Of a stretch of DNA of 34,491 bases, positions 16,328 to 25,477 are shown piece by piece. The stretch comes from Chloroflexota bacterium. Lineage in GTDB: Bacteria; Chloroflexota; Anaerolineae; Promineifilales; Promineifilaceae. Position 1 is the stretch's first letter. The number at the start of each line of letters is the position of its first letter. Both the position numbers and the translations under genes were made by a program. The notes below the pieces were generated by a model, which was not told the origin of the DNA, made no database searches, and saw only the letters and a program-made list of their open reading frames with translations. The stretch covers positions 1 through 34,491 of the forward strand of contig JAJRYT010000044.1 of assembly GCA_024275635.1 (NCBI GenBank), written 5' to 3'.

Positions 16328-16621
16328 ATGGGTATCGTCATTGAGGAATTCATCTGGCTGCCAAATGTCGTTGAAAAACTTGCAGCGAAACACCAGGTTA
16401 CGCCAGAAGAAGTAGAAGATGTATTTTTCATCGCTCCGTACTTTCGATTTCATGAGAAAGGCCGCATTCGCGGCGAGAATATGTACACAGCCCTGGGACA
16501 AACAGAAACAGGGCGATACTTGATCGTATTCTTCATATTAAAATCCGCCAATCGAGCGTTAATCATCAGCACCAGAAATATGACCCGGACAGAACGTAAA
16601 CGGTATGGACGAAAAAAGTAA
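16328..16621 (+). CDS. BrnT-family (DUF497) toxin
   Basis: A BrnT/DUF497 RelE-fold ribonuclease-type toxin. The sequence runs EEFIWLPNVVEKLAAKHQVT, PEEVEDVFF, RGENMYTALGQTETGRYLIVFF, then the C-terminal IISTRNMTRTERKRYGRKK, where BrnT has a conserved SAR...ER..Y. Known members cut RNA and are neutralised by the partner. The ATG at 16328 was chosen because family members start close to the E-F-W segment; ATG 16316 and TTG 16301 are also in frame. It overlaps the antitoxin gene by 17 bases. Toxin-first order is typical of BrnT pairs. Confidence 0.8.
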   Translation: MGIVIEEFIWLPNVVEKLAAKHQVTPEEVEDVFFIAPYFRFHEKGRIRGENMYTALGQTETGRYLIVFFILKSANRALIISTRNMTRTERKRYGRKK

Positions 16622-16868
16622 AGACATCATTCCAGAAGAGTTTGACACGTTTGAAGAAGCCGCTGATTTTTGGGATAGTCACAGCCTTGATGATTATTGG
16701 GACCAAACCCAAGAAGTTGAGGTTAAAGTGCGCGCTCCCCGCCGGCAGTGGATTCCCCTGGCTTCCGGGTTGGACCGGCAAGCAGCTAAACAGGCGCGGC
16801 GCGAAGGCGTTTCTGTGGAAACATTGATCAATCTTTGGGTGGCCGAACGATTACAAACGAACGCTTAG
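16605..16868 (+). CDS. CopG/BrnA-type antitoxin
   Basis: An 87-residue protein with the N-terminal FDTFEEAADFWDSHSLDDYW, which matches the toxin-binding segment of CopG-type antitoxins that accompany DUF497 toxins. A ribbon-helix-helix region follows (WIPLASGLDRQAAKQARREG, then VETLINLWVAERL). It should bind and block the toxin and autoregulate the pair. The ATG overlaps the toxin's 3' end, so translation is probably coupled. Confidence 0.8.
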   Translation: MDEKSKDIIPEEFDTFEEAADFWDSHSLDDYWDQTQEVEVKVRAPRRQWIPLASGLDRQAAKQARREGVSVETLINLWVAERLQTNA

Positions 16869-16915
16869 ATACATTTTAGATTATCCCCTCTGTAGCCTCG
16901 CGCCTTTTACCTGCG

Positions 16916-17107
16916 CACTTGATCAAGCAGGTTGGTTTAGTTTTCCTTACGCACACGCCCAGCCCAATGAATTTTTTGAATGAGATTTTGGGGCGGCCGG
17001 GGAATGAACGGCCGTTTCTCCTTCTCGTTGTGGGCTATCCAGTGGAGAATGCCCGTGTTCTGATAATTAGCAAAAAGCCTTTGGACAAGATAGTCGTGTT
17101 TATTTAG
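16916..17107 (+). pseudogene. Displaced 3' fragment of a nitroreductase gene
   Basis: About 62 codons matching the last quarter of the intact nitroreductase: [32 protein letters not shown], then ISKKPLDK and a stop at the equivalent position. No upstream part exists. Nucleotide identity to the intact tail is perhaps 70-75% by eye, with a stretch of 21 identical bases at 16945-16965. Unlike the current tail it contains ACGGCCGT (17008-17015) and is GC-richer, as the host genes are. It therefore looks like the original tail, cut off by insertion of the toxin-antitoxin segment. Confidence 0.75.
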
Positions 17108-17172
17108 AAAATAGTTGCCTTGAAAAGATAAAACCGAATGAGGAAGATTATGGTCTTTGTGATGGACTGTCC

Positions 17173-19881
17173 TTAATCATTTTGTGATTCAATGATATAG
17201 GATTGAACAAGTAGCGTAACAGGCTGAACCGTTCGGCGTACAATTAGGAAGCCAACCAATAATATTAGCAATGCTATAATTACAAAATTTAAGAAGAACA
17301 AATTCCTGGAAGTCGATAGTGTAGAAATTATAAAGTTGCTTGATAGGGCAACACTGAACATACCAAAAGATTGTCCGCGGAGTCGCCAATCACCAAAAGC
17401 TAATTGATAGTCTTGCTCAAGCAGGCTCACTTGTTTTACAGGTGTTTCAGCAGAGGCTGAATTTTTGACAACCTGTTGATAGAAGTCAGGACTTTCATTA
17501 AGGAGATCAGATATCCGATTAGATTCATCAGATTTTTGACCGCTGCTGAGAGTTGTAACGAGTACTCGTCCATTTTTGTCATACAGCGTTACTCGAGCCA
17601 CGGCTGCTATAGTGAAATCAATGGCCATCTGGCGGATCTCGTTACCCACCATGATCACTCCAATCTGTTCATCTCCCAAATACATAGGCCCAGCTGTGTA
17701 CAGCACCATTATTGTTCCAAATGTTTCATGAAGAAAAACGCGTTTATCACCAAATTCATCTGTTTTACCGGTGAGAATACGCTGAATTTCCTGATTCTGT
17801 GAGAAGTCTTCTCCGGTACTCTCTGGGGGTAGACCTAGACCCGGTTCGATGTTTGGGAGTTGTTGATAGCCATAGATTTCATTGCCGTTCATATCTAATA
17901 ATTTGATGATATGGTTGTTACTGTTAGCAATGATTATAGGAATGAGTTGACCGAGTGCGGCCGTATCGGTGTTGGCAAGACTTTCTGGCACACCAATCGT
18001 ACCTGCCACAACACGTAATGTTTGCAGCCGGTTATCCTCGTATTGCACTGTACTCTCAGCAACAAGCCTGCCAGCATCTAAAAGTTGGTTGGTGAAACGT
18101 TCTTGCAGGGAGTTGGCAACCAGATTGTTAATAATGAAATACCCCAAGCTGCTTATCAAGAGCGTTAATAGAAAAAATGGAAAGAAGAGTTTAGGCCACA
18201 TACGTGACAATCTTTTATAAAGAAGTGCCGATTGTTGAGCTTGTTCCAATTCTTTTCTTAAAGCTGTTTCCCGCTTTTGATGTTCTAAAAGTTCTGCTTC
18301 TTTGCTTTCTTGTAGAAAGGCAAGTTCAAGTTTGCTTAGATGATAAAGTCTCTGATCAGCCCACTCAAGAGCTTGACCAAGTCTTGTGCCACGATAAAGC
18401 GCCGCAGGCTCTTGCGTCAAACTATCCCAAATCTTTGCGGCCTCGGTTAGCTGGCGGTGGATTCGTAAACCTTCTCTATTTTCATCAAGCCATTGCCGCA
18501 GCGTTGGCCATGCTCGAATCAGAACTTCGTGAGCGACTTCTGCTCCTTCCTCGCTAGTTATTACCAGCCTGGTTTCGATTAGCCGTTGCAAAACCATAGA
18601 AACGGTCGCTTCTGCTTCTTGTTTTGTTACCAGTTCATCTAACTCGGCGCGGCGGCGGGTGTCCTGCGTCCCTTCGCCCAGTTCGGTCAGCCGCAGGAAA
18701 ATGTTGCGCGCAATGGCTTGCTGTTCTGGCGGCAGACTTTGGTACACGCTTTCGGCGGTCTGGGCAATCGCGCTGTGAACGCCGCCAGCGGTGTGGTAGC
18801 CAGCTAAAGTTAGCTGGCTGCCCTCGCGCCGCCGCCACGTTTCCAGGAGGGCGTGGCTCAACAGGGGCAGCGCGCCCGGTTCCGGCGTTTGTGCGCCGCT
18901 GGCTCCCACGTCGCGCAGGAGCAGGTCTACCAGCCCTTCTTCAAAGGTCAGGCGGACGTTGGCCGCCGGGCGTTCAATCGCCTGCCGCAGTTCGGCGGCG
19001 TTCATGGGGCCAATGTAGGCTTGATGTTGGGCCAAGGCGTCGCGTAGTTGGTCGTAGGGGGCGCAGTGGTCGTAAAAGTCGGCGCGCAGGGTCAGGACGA
19101 TGGTCGTGGGGCCGTCTGCGGCAGCGGCGTGCATCAAGTTGTCCACAAAGGCGCGCCGTTCGGTTTCGTCTTTGCATAGGGTGAACAGTTCTTCGAATTG
19201 ATCAATAACGAGGAGCAGTTTGTGGGGCGATTTGGCAAATCGCCCTACGAGGCGGGTGACATACAAATCCAGGCTACGCGGGTCTTGGGCCAAATTGTCC
19301 ATCAGCGTGGCGGCGGCGGTGACGGATTCGCTGTCGCCGGTGAGGCTGGCGGCCAGCGCTTTGAGCGGGTGGGCGGCGGGGGTGATGATGTGGATGGGCC
19401 AGCCGGTTTGGCGGCGGATGACGGGAACCAAACCGGCCCGCACAACGGAGGATTTGCCGCTACCGGAGGCGCCGATGATGGCGAGGAAGTGATTTTCCCG
19501 GAAACTCGGAGTTTCCGGGAAAATGCGTTCAACCAACTCCGCCGTCAGCGTTTCACGGCCAAAGAAGAGATGGGCCTGGCTCTCGTCGAAGTAGCGCAGG
19601 CCCATGAAGGGGGAATCGCTACTGGCGTCGCGGAGGAGGCTGAAGCGGGAAATGGCCGGCCGCTGCTGTAAAACGAGGGTGACGAGGTCGTCGAGACGGC
19701 GGTGGTTTTGGCAGTGGGTGATCAGGTCGCGGGCTTTAGCGGCTTTGCCGCCGGGGGGCAGGCTTTCGTAATCAATGTCCAGGTTGAAGCAGAGGGTACG
19801 CAGATCATCGTTGCTAAAATGGGCAATGATTTGTTGGTGCAGTTTGGTTGTGTCTACCTGTTCTGAGGATGGCTGTGTCAC
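17173..19881 (-). CDS. EAD7-nSTAND1-TM-Cache-TM receptor, ending in a HAMP-like stub
   Basis: Domains: effector-associated domain of EAD7 type (about 12-75; LHQQIIAHFSNDDLRTLCF, LPPGGKAAKA), nSTAND1 NTPase (92-500; FFGRETLT, Walker A GASGSGKS 137-144, Walker B LLLVIDQFEE 222-231, AHEVLIRAWP), coiled coil (515-555), TM (565-587), an extracytoplasmic Cache-like sensor (590-855; IIKLLDMNGNEIYGYQ, ARVTLYDKNG), TM (861-880), then RRTVQPVTLLVQ resembling the first helix of HAMP, and a stop. STAND receptors usually carry WD40 or TPR sensors; a Cache sensor is unusual. The 3' kilobase is AT-richer than the STAND part and has no ACGGCCGT, suggesting fusion with a foreign chemoreceptor-like gene. A 27-bp palindrome encodes residues 212-220 beside Walker B. 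Confidence 0.85.
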   Translation of the reverse strand: MTQPSSEQVDTTKLHQQIIAHFSNDDLRTLCFNLDIDYESLPPGGKAAKARDLITHCQNHRRLDDLVTLVLQQRPAISRFSLLRDASSDSPFMGLRYFDESQAHLFFGRETLTAELVERIFPETPSFRENHFLAIIGASGSGKSSVVRAGLVPVIRRQTGWPIHIITPAAHPLKALAASLTGDSESVTAAATLMDNLAQDPRSLDLYVTRLVGRFAKSPHKLLLVIDQFEELFTLCKDETERRAFVDNLMHAAAADGPTTIVLTLRADFYDHCAPYDQLRDALAQHQAYIGPMNAAELRQAIERPAANVRLTFEEGLVDLLLRDVGASGAQTPEPGALPLLSHALLETWRRREGSQLTLAGYHTAGGVHSAIAQTAESVYQSLPPEQQAIARNIFLRLTELGEGTQDTRRRAELDELVTKQEAEATVSMVLQRLIETRLVITSEEGAEVAHEVLIRAWPTLRQWLDENREGLRIHRQLTEAAKIWDSLTQEPAALYRGTRLGQALEWADQRLYHLSKLELAFLQESKEAELLEHQKRETALRKELEQAQQSALLYKRLSRMWPKLFFPFFLLTLLISSLGYFIINNLVANSLQERFTNQLLDAGRLVAESTVQYEDNRLQTLRVVAGTIGVPESLANTDTAALGQLIPIIIANSNNHIIKLLDMNGNEIYGYQQLPNIEPGLGLPPESTGEDFSQNQEIQRILTGKTDEFGDKRVFLHETFGTIMVLYTAGPMYLGDEQIGVIMVGNEIRQMAIDFTIAAVARVTLYDKNGRVLVTTLSSGQKSDESNRISDLLNESPDFYQQVVKNSASAETPVKQVSLLEQDYQLAFGDWRLRGQSFGMFSVALSSNFIISTLSTSRNLFFLNFVIIALLILLVGFLIVRRTVQPVTLLVQSYIIESQND
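19222..19248. repeat. Palindromic repeat P1, copy 2, inside a STAND gene
   Basis: Arms GTGGGGCGATTT (19222-19233) and AAATCGCCCTAC (19237-19248), loop GGC; one mismatch between arms. On the minus strand its 27 bases read exactly nine in-frame codons (VGRFAKSPH) placed just before Walker B of the EAD7-nSTAND1 gene. Same core as 1816-1846. Confidence 0.85.
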
Positions 19882-19987
19882 CGACTGTCCCCCGTATGTT
19901 CAATCAGGAACCATCAATTGATGTCTAAATTGTAGGTGGTTTGGGAGAATTGGCAAGAGGGAGGAGCCAGGTGACGGTTCTCGCTTT

Positions 19988-21139
19988 TTAACCTTTGAAG
20001 TCGCAAGTTTCCTGGTAGCGGAGTTCGGGCAGGTGCAGCACCCATTCGGCCGGAGTCAGATTACGCCCGACGGCGGCGCAAGCATAGATTTTCAGGTCGT
20101 GAGCGTCCAGGTTCCAGATGGTTGATTGGTTGTTGTCGCTAACGGCCGTTAACCAATGCCCTTCCGGTGAAAAAGTGAGCAGAGACACGGTTTCTGCAGG
20201 CGCATCCAACACAATCACATGCTGCTGGGGATCGTCAGCCAGGCTCCAGAGCCGCACGGTTTGGTCGCGGGCGGCGCTGGCTAACCAGGCGCTGTCCGGG
20301 CTGAAGGTAACGGCCGTGATCCCGCCCCCGTGCCCATCTTGCGCCGGCGACTCTTCTGTGGCCGCCCTGGCTTCCAAGACAATTCCCTTCTCGGCGAAAT
20401 CAGTTTGAGTGATTGGGTAAAGGCGCAAGGTGTGGTCGTCGCTGGCGGTGACGAGCCATTTGCCGTCGGGGCTGAAGGCCAGGCCAGTGATGGCCTGGGT
20501 ATGACCGGTCAGGCGGATAGGGTCGTTGGTGGGGTCGTCTTGCTGTAAATTATAGAGAACGGCCGTTTTATCTAAACTCCCCGTCACAATCCAGCGGCTG
20601 TTTGGGCTGAAGGCAACGGCCGTCACCGCCTGGGCGTGTTGGGTGAGCAGGTACGCATCCGGGCCGCTCGATTGCCCGGCCATGAGCGGCCATAGATGGA
20701 CTTTTGTTTCATTCGTGTTGAAAGCAGCCTGCCACTGCTCATCCGGGCTGAGCAGCTGTCCAGTGGCAGGCTGGCTTGATTGGCCTGTACCGGCTAATTT
20801 TCGGACTGTGCCATTAGCCAAAGTTTGCCAGAAAGCGTGTTCGACAGTGTGCGGCAGCGCATCGCCTGGTTTAAGGACATTGAAGGCTTCAATGGCGACC
20901 AACATAGCCGCTTCCGTATCTACAACGCTCAAATCCAGAGCGCGGGCAGCGATGTTGGCCGACAGCGCCTCACGCATACGCTGGCTGGCGTCATTGGTCA
21001 CCTGCTGGACGGCCGTAGCCACTGCCGCTTCTGTTGCCCGCCCCTGGTTGACACGCTTGATACGACTCAAAGAGAAAAAGACAAAGATACTCAGCCCGGC
21101 CAAGATGAATAGAATGGATTTACGAGAACGGGAACCCAT
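19988..21139 (-). CDS. Membrane-anchored WD40 protein (detached STAND-type C-terminal half)
   Basis: One N-terminal TM segment (SILFILAGLSIFVFFSL, about 8-24), a helical Ala-rich region (DTEAAMLVAIEAFNVL), then about five WD40 units (for example VTAVAFSPNSRWIVTGSLD and ITGLAFSPDGKWLVTASDD). The end, ACAAVGRNLTPAEWVLHLPE, is the typical closing segment of nSTAND-WD40 proteins. TM, helical linker and closing segment match the C-terminal half of such proteins, but no NTPase precedes it. Five units are fewer than the seven of a closed propeller, although the first is degenerate and others may be hidden. It may be a separate membrane sensor or a remnant. No strong ribosome binding site is seen. 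Confidence 0.72.
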   Translation of the reverse strand: MGSRSRKSILFILAGLSIFVFFSLSRIKRVNQGRATEAAVATAVQQVTNDASQRMREALSANIAARALDLSVVDTEAAMLVAIEAFNVLKPGDALPHTVEHAFWQTLANGTVRKLAGTGQSSQPATGQLLSPDEQWQAAFNTNETKVHLWPLMAGQSSGPDAYLLTQHAQAVTAVAFSPNSRWIVTGSLDKTAVLYNLQQDDPTNDPIRLTGHTQAITGLAFSPDGKWLVTASDDHTLRLYPITQTDFAEKGIVLEARAATEESPAQDGHGGGITAVTFSPDSAWLASAARDQTVRLWSLADDPQQHVIVLDAPAETVSLLTFSPEGHWLTAVSDNNQSTIWNLDAHDLKIYACAAVGRNLTPAEWVLHLPELRYQETCDFKG

Positions 21140-21196
21140 ATAAAACCCCAGAGAAAAAAGGCAAAGTTAGAACAATGAATGATGAGGAAAATCATA

Positions 21197-21217
21197 AATC
21201 ATCATTCATCAATCATC
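21197..21217. repeat. Short heptamer array between WD40 genes
   Basis: Three 7-bp units (AATCATC, ATTCATC, AATCATC) just inside the 3' junction between the WD40 region ending at 21209 and the next gene. Related ATGAATGATG words stand on the left side near 21175. Confidence 0.65.
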
Positions 21218-24200
21218 ACTTTTCCCCTCCATTAAACAGTCTCGCCCGCGCAGATATTGTTCACATTCTTCGCGGTTTAGCAAGCGCGTCGCCCGATTTT
21301 GCCCCAGGGCAAATAAGTCGCCCAGGCTCAGTATCTTGTTAAGCTGCGCCGTTCGGTCAGAACTGGCAGAGGCCAACACCGTGCCGTCAGCGTTAAAAAC
21401 GGCGCTGTGAAGGGTTGATGTATGGCTGGACAACGTCCGCAGCAGCTGGCCGCCGGCCGTGTCCCACAACTTGATCGTTCGGTCTACGCTGGCGGTAGCC
21501 AGGAGACGGCCGTCAGGACTGAAGTTGACGCTGTTGACAGCTCCGGTGTGTCCGGCGAAGGTGTTGAGCAGGCTGCTATTGGCTATGTCCCACAATTTGG
21601 CGGCGCCATCGCTGCCGGCAGTGGCCAGACGCACGCCGTCGGGACTGAATTGGACACTGTTAATGGCGGCCGTATGCGCCGCCAGGGTTTGTATGGATGC
21701 GCCGGTATCCATGTTCCAGAACCGCACTTTCCCATCATTTCCGGCGGAGGCCAGGATAGTTCCATCAGGGTGAAAGGCGAGGCCACGTACGGCCGTACCA
21801 TGATTCCAACTGGCGAAAAGACGGCCGTTTTCCATCGACCATAATCTGACAACCCCATCCTCCCCGGCAGTCGCCAGGAGACGGCCGTCCGGGCTAAAGC
21901 GCACGGCGTTAATCGGGGCGTCATGCTGTTGAAAAACGCGCGCCCGCTCGCCGGAAGCCACATCCCAGACCCAGCCGTTTTGGTCGGCGCCACCAGCGGC
22001 CAGCAAACTCCCATCAGGGTTGAAGGCGACATCATTGATCGCGTTGTTGGGGTCGGCGATGGTTTGCAGCAGAGAGCCGCTGGCCGCATCCCAAATTTTG
22101 ACGGTTGTGTCGCCGCTGCCGGTGGCGATGAGACGGCCGTCCCCACTGAAGGCCACGGCGTTCACCGGGGCGCGATGGCCGGTGAGGTTGATCACATCCA
22201 GCGCCGGCTGAGCATTCCATACTTTGGCCGTGCCGTCCTGGCTGGCCGTCGCCAGGCGAGTTCCATCCGGGCTGAAGGTAACGGCCGATACGGCGCTGTT
22301 GTGGCCGGAGAGGGTGTAGGCAACCTGGTTGGTAGACATCTGCCATACTTTGGCCGTGCCATCGCCGCTGGCTGAGGCCAGAAAACGGCCGTCGCCACTG
22401 AAAGCCACGCTGAACACGAAGCTGGTGTGGCTGGACAGGGTTGCCAGTCGGGTGCGGGCAGCGCTGTCCCAAACGGCAACATCACCGTTGTCAAGTCCGG
22501 TGGCTAACTGAGCGCCATCCGGCGTGAAAGCCAGGCTGTTGATGGCAATGGGGTCGGCGTTGGTTGCTTCGGGTGGGAGATTGTCACTGGGAACGGCCGT
22601 TCCCGTCAACAAATTCCAAAAAATCACCCGTCCATCGGCCCCGGCGCTGGCTAACTGGTCGCTGTTGGGGATGAAGGCCACCGCATTCACGCGCCGGTCA
22701 TGCCCCAATGTCAGGCGCAGCAGCGCTTCGCCGTTGGTCATGTCCCAGATGCGGATAGTTGTATTCTCCAGGGCGGCGGCTAACCGGGTTCCCGCCTCAT
22801 TGTAGGCAATGTCTTGAATCGTGCCGCCATCCCCTTTCAACTGCCGGATGAGCCGCCCCGATGTCCAATCCCAGACGTACACGACCCCATCATCGCCAGC
22901 GGCGGCCAGGTGCGGCTGCCGGGGACTGAAGGCCAGGCTGTTGATGGCGCGGGCGGGGGTGGTGAAGGTATTTAGCTGCTGGCCTGTGTTGGCATCCCAG
23001 ATAATGACGGTCGTATCTAATCCGGCCGTTGCAATCAAGGAACCATCCGCGCTAAAAACCACATCGCGCACCCAGTCGGTATGGCCGGAGAGCGTGATCT
23101 GTAGTTGGGAGGCTTGCAGGGCGCGGTATAACGCTTCCTACGCCTCGGCCGGCGCGGTCTGGTCAACGGAGAAGGTGACGTTAACGGCTTCTAGAGCCAG
23201 GAGCAGGCCAAGCTGCGAGTCGCTGCTCAACTGGTCAACAGCGGCGGCGGCCAATTCGCGGGCAGTGGCCAGGCGGGATTGGGTTTCGGCCTCGGCGGCG
23301 CTGGCGACGGCGGTAGCGCGGGCGTTTTCGGCGGCAAGGGCGGCTTGTTCGGCCGTGATCTGCTGCTGCCGGGCCGAAGTTTCAGCAGTGGCCCGGAGGT
23401 TGGCGTCGGACTGGGCAATACTTCGCAGAGCGCTGGCGGTGGCGTTGCCGGCAACGGCCGTTGCCTCACTGGCTTCGGAAGTTGCCCGCAGAATATCGGC
23501 AATATGTTCGTTGGCAACGGCCGTTGCCGCATTATCGCGCGCTTGCTGATTGGCAATATTAGCCGCAATGGCCGCAGCGACGGCGATCACAAAAACGGCC
23601 GTTAACAAAGCTGCCAACCGGCGCAGCCGGGCGGCGGCGCGACTGCTTTCCACTGTGCGCTCTGCCTGCTCCTTATACAACTTTTCCGCCTGGGTCAGCT
23701 TTTCCCGCTGGCTGACTTCCCGCGCCAACTGATCGCGGTGAACTTCCTGCCGGCTGGCGGCGACGAATGCCTCTTCGATTTTGTTCAAGTCGTCATACGT
23801 GGTCGCCTCTTCCAGCAGCAAGCCGCGCAGAAGCGTGCTGGGATCGTGATCGCGGGCCTGCCACTCCTCGGCCATAGCAGCCAGACGCAGGCGGCGGCGG
23901 CGGGCGACCCGGTCTTCCTCCAGCCACCCAATCAGGCGCGGCCAGGTTTGGGCCAACGCTTCGTGAGCAATTTCGACCCGCGCCATATCTGAAGCGGTAT
24001 CTTCAGTCAGACGCAGCAGCCTGGCCGCGATGAGTTTGTCTAAAACCTGGTCGATTTGCGCCGGCGATGCATTGATTTTGTACAAATCTGAGCGCAGCAT
24101 ACGAACGCGAATAATTTTTAGTGCGTCATCGGGCCGCACCAGACGCAATAAAATTTGCCTGGCGGCAGCCTGCTCATCGGCGGCAAGGTTGTTATAGAGA

Positions 24201-25348
24201 TCGTTGGCGCTGTTGGCTAAGGCCTGCCGCCCGCCGCCCAGGCGATGATAGGCCGCCCAGGCGACGCGGTTGCGCTCCCGATTTTCCCATAGTTTAAGCA
24301 GCGTGAATTGGAGGAGAGGGAGAGCGGCCGTTTCCCCCAAAATCTCATGCACCAGTTTGTCAACCAAGCCGTCCTCAAACACCAAGCCAACTTTGTCGGC
24401 TGGTTTAACAATCGCATCGCGCAGTTCAGACGCCTTCATGGCCGTAACTCGCATCTGTGACTGCTCGAACAAGGCGTTAAGGTCGGGGATCTGGACTAAA
24501 ATTCCTTCAAAATCAGAACGAATCGTCAAAATGACTGTGTGCCTGGGGGCGGGAACCTGCAACAGGTGGAGTAAATTATTGACAAAAGCGCGACGTACCT
24601 TGTCATTGTAACAAAGCGTAAAAATCTCTTCAAACTGATCAATTAACAAAACGGCCGGGGTTTGACCGGCCCGGTTAATTTGGCGGGTCAAATATTTTGC
24701 AGATTGGCGCATTTGCTCAATCTCGGCCTGCACCCACTGTGAATCGCCGGCTTTGTCGGGCCGAATGAGGCGGATCATGTTGGCCAAGGGGTTAGCGCCA
24801 GGCATCATTGTGGGGTAGTAACGCCAATTGGCGCTGCCCCTGTCTGGCGCATCTTCGTCCATGATGGCATTGGCTTGCAGCCGGGGCAGCAACCCAGCCA
24901 GCGCCGCTGAGGATTTACCGCTGCCGGATGGCCCCACGAGCATCAAGGCGCGGCTTTCCTGGAGTCTGGCTACCATGTCGGCAATGAGTGTGTCGCGGCC
25001 GAAAAAATAATCATGTTTATCACTGTCAAACGAGTCCAACCCAACGTAGGGGCATAAATCGTCAGGCAGGTAAGGGGCTTCGTCGGGGTTAAAATCGGCC
25101 AGGGTAGCGTCGGCGGCGTCGCGTTGGGCATGGTACAGTTCGTTGGCCCAGTAGTCGAGCAGATTTTGAGCGTTCCAACGATCTTCGTCGCTGTTGAGCA
25201 AAGCGCCTGTCGCCTGTCCGCGTCGGACAAAGGATTCGACATCATCCAGGAATTCGCGTGTTTGGCCTTCCCGGCGGCGGCGTTTGAGGAGGCGGCGATG
25301 GTCGGCGCGCAGGGCGTTTAAGTTGAGGTAACGCGCTTGTTGCTTCAT
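21209..25348 (-). pseudogene. nSTAND1-TM-WD40 gene interrupted by one in-frame TAG
   Basis: The first part (25348-23138, 736 residues) has an N-terminal helical domain (1-100), nSTAND1 (101-500; Walker A GPSGSGKS 139-146, Walker B VLLIDQFEE 233-241), coiled coil, TM (578-597) and an Ala-rich helix ending QTAPAEA-stop. Directly after the TAG (23138-23140) the same frame continues EALYRALQASQ, LQITLSGHTDWVRDVVF into 14 WD40 units (enough for two seven-bladed propellers), with a stop at 21209. EALYRALQAS is the normal joint in nSTAND-WD40 proteins, so the intact protein would have about 1,379 residues. No frameshift is involved. The first possible restart is a GTG at 23071 inside WD40 unit 1. 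Nonsense mutation, sequencing error or readthrough remain possible; if each half is made, it becomes a split receptor. Confidence 0.82.
23138..23140 (-). other. In-frame amber codon splitting the nSTAND-WD40 gene
   Basis: TAG between GCG and GAAGCG, flanked on both sides by in-frame family-typical sequence (22 codons between the stop and the GTG at 23071). A CAG-to-TAG change would explain it. Confidence 0.85.
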
Positions 25349-25432
25349 GAGGATGATGGGCTACAGAGTTGCAAGGTTGCAAAGTTACAAAATGGCGGAG
25401 TCAGGAGATGGTTTGCGGCTTTGTCACTTTAT

Positions 25433-25460
25433 CACTTTGCACTCTGCACTTCGCACTTTC
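25433..25460. repeat. Heptamer array in the gap between two STAND genes
   Basis: Four 7-bp units (CACTTTG, CACTCTG, CACTTCG, CACTTTC). In the same 129-base gap a period-8 array (AGAGTTGC, AAGGTTGC, AAAGTTAC) lies near 25367-25390. No promoter is evident. Confidence 0.82.
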
Positions 25461-25477
25461 TTACCCCCCGGGCCACA

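Larger units (their letters stand above)
16099..16965. mobile_element. Putative toxin-antitoxin island bounded by direct repeats
   Basis: An identical 21-bp sequence (starting CCTTACGCACACG) occurs at 16099-16119 and 16945-16965, with similarity continuing on both sides. Between them lie the AT-richer nitroreductase tail, a BrnT-type toxin and a CopG-type antitoxin. The layout is what insertion into, and replacement of, a gene's 3' end leaves. No integrase is present, so the mechanism is open and a plain tandem gene duplication followed by loss is the alternative. Confidence 0.5.

Noticed and set aside
21209..23071. The 14-unit WD40 frame as an independent gene starting at GTG 23071
   Set aside because: The GTG lies inside the first WD40 unit and 22 in-frame codons before it continue back to the TAG, so it is better seen as the second half of the interrupted gene.
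22821..23549. Plus-strand open frame of 242 codons
   Set aside because: It is antisense to the nSTAND-WD40 gene, Ala/Ser/Val low-complexity, with no domain.
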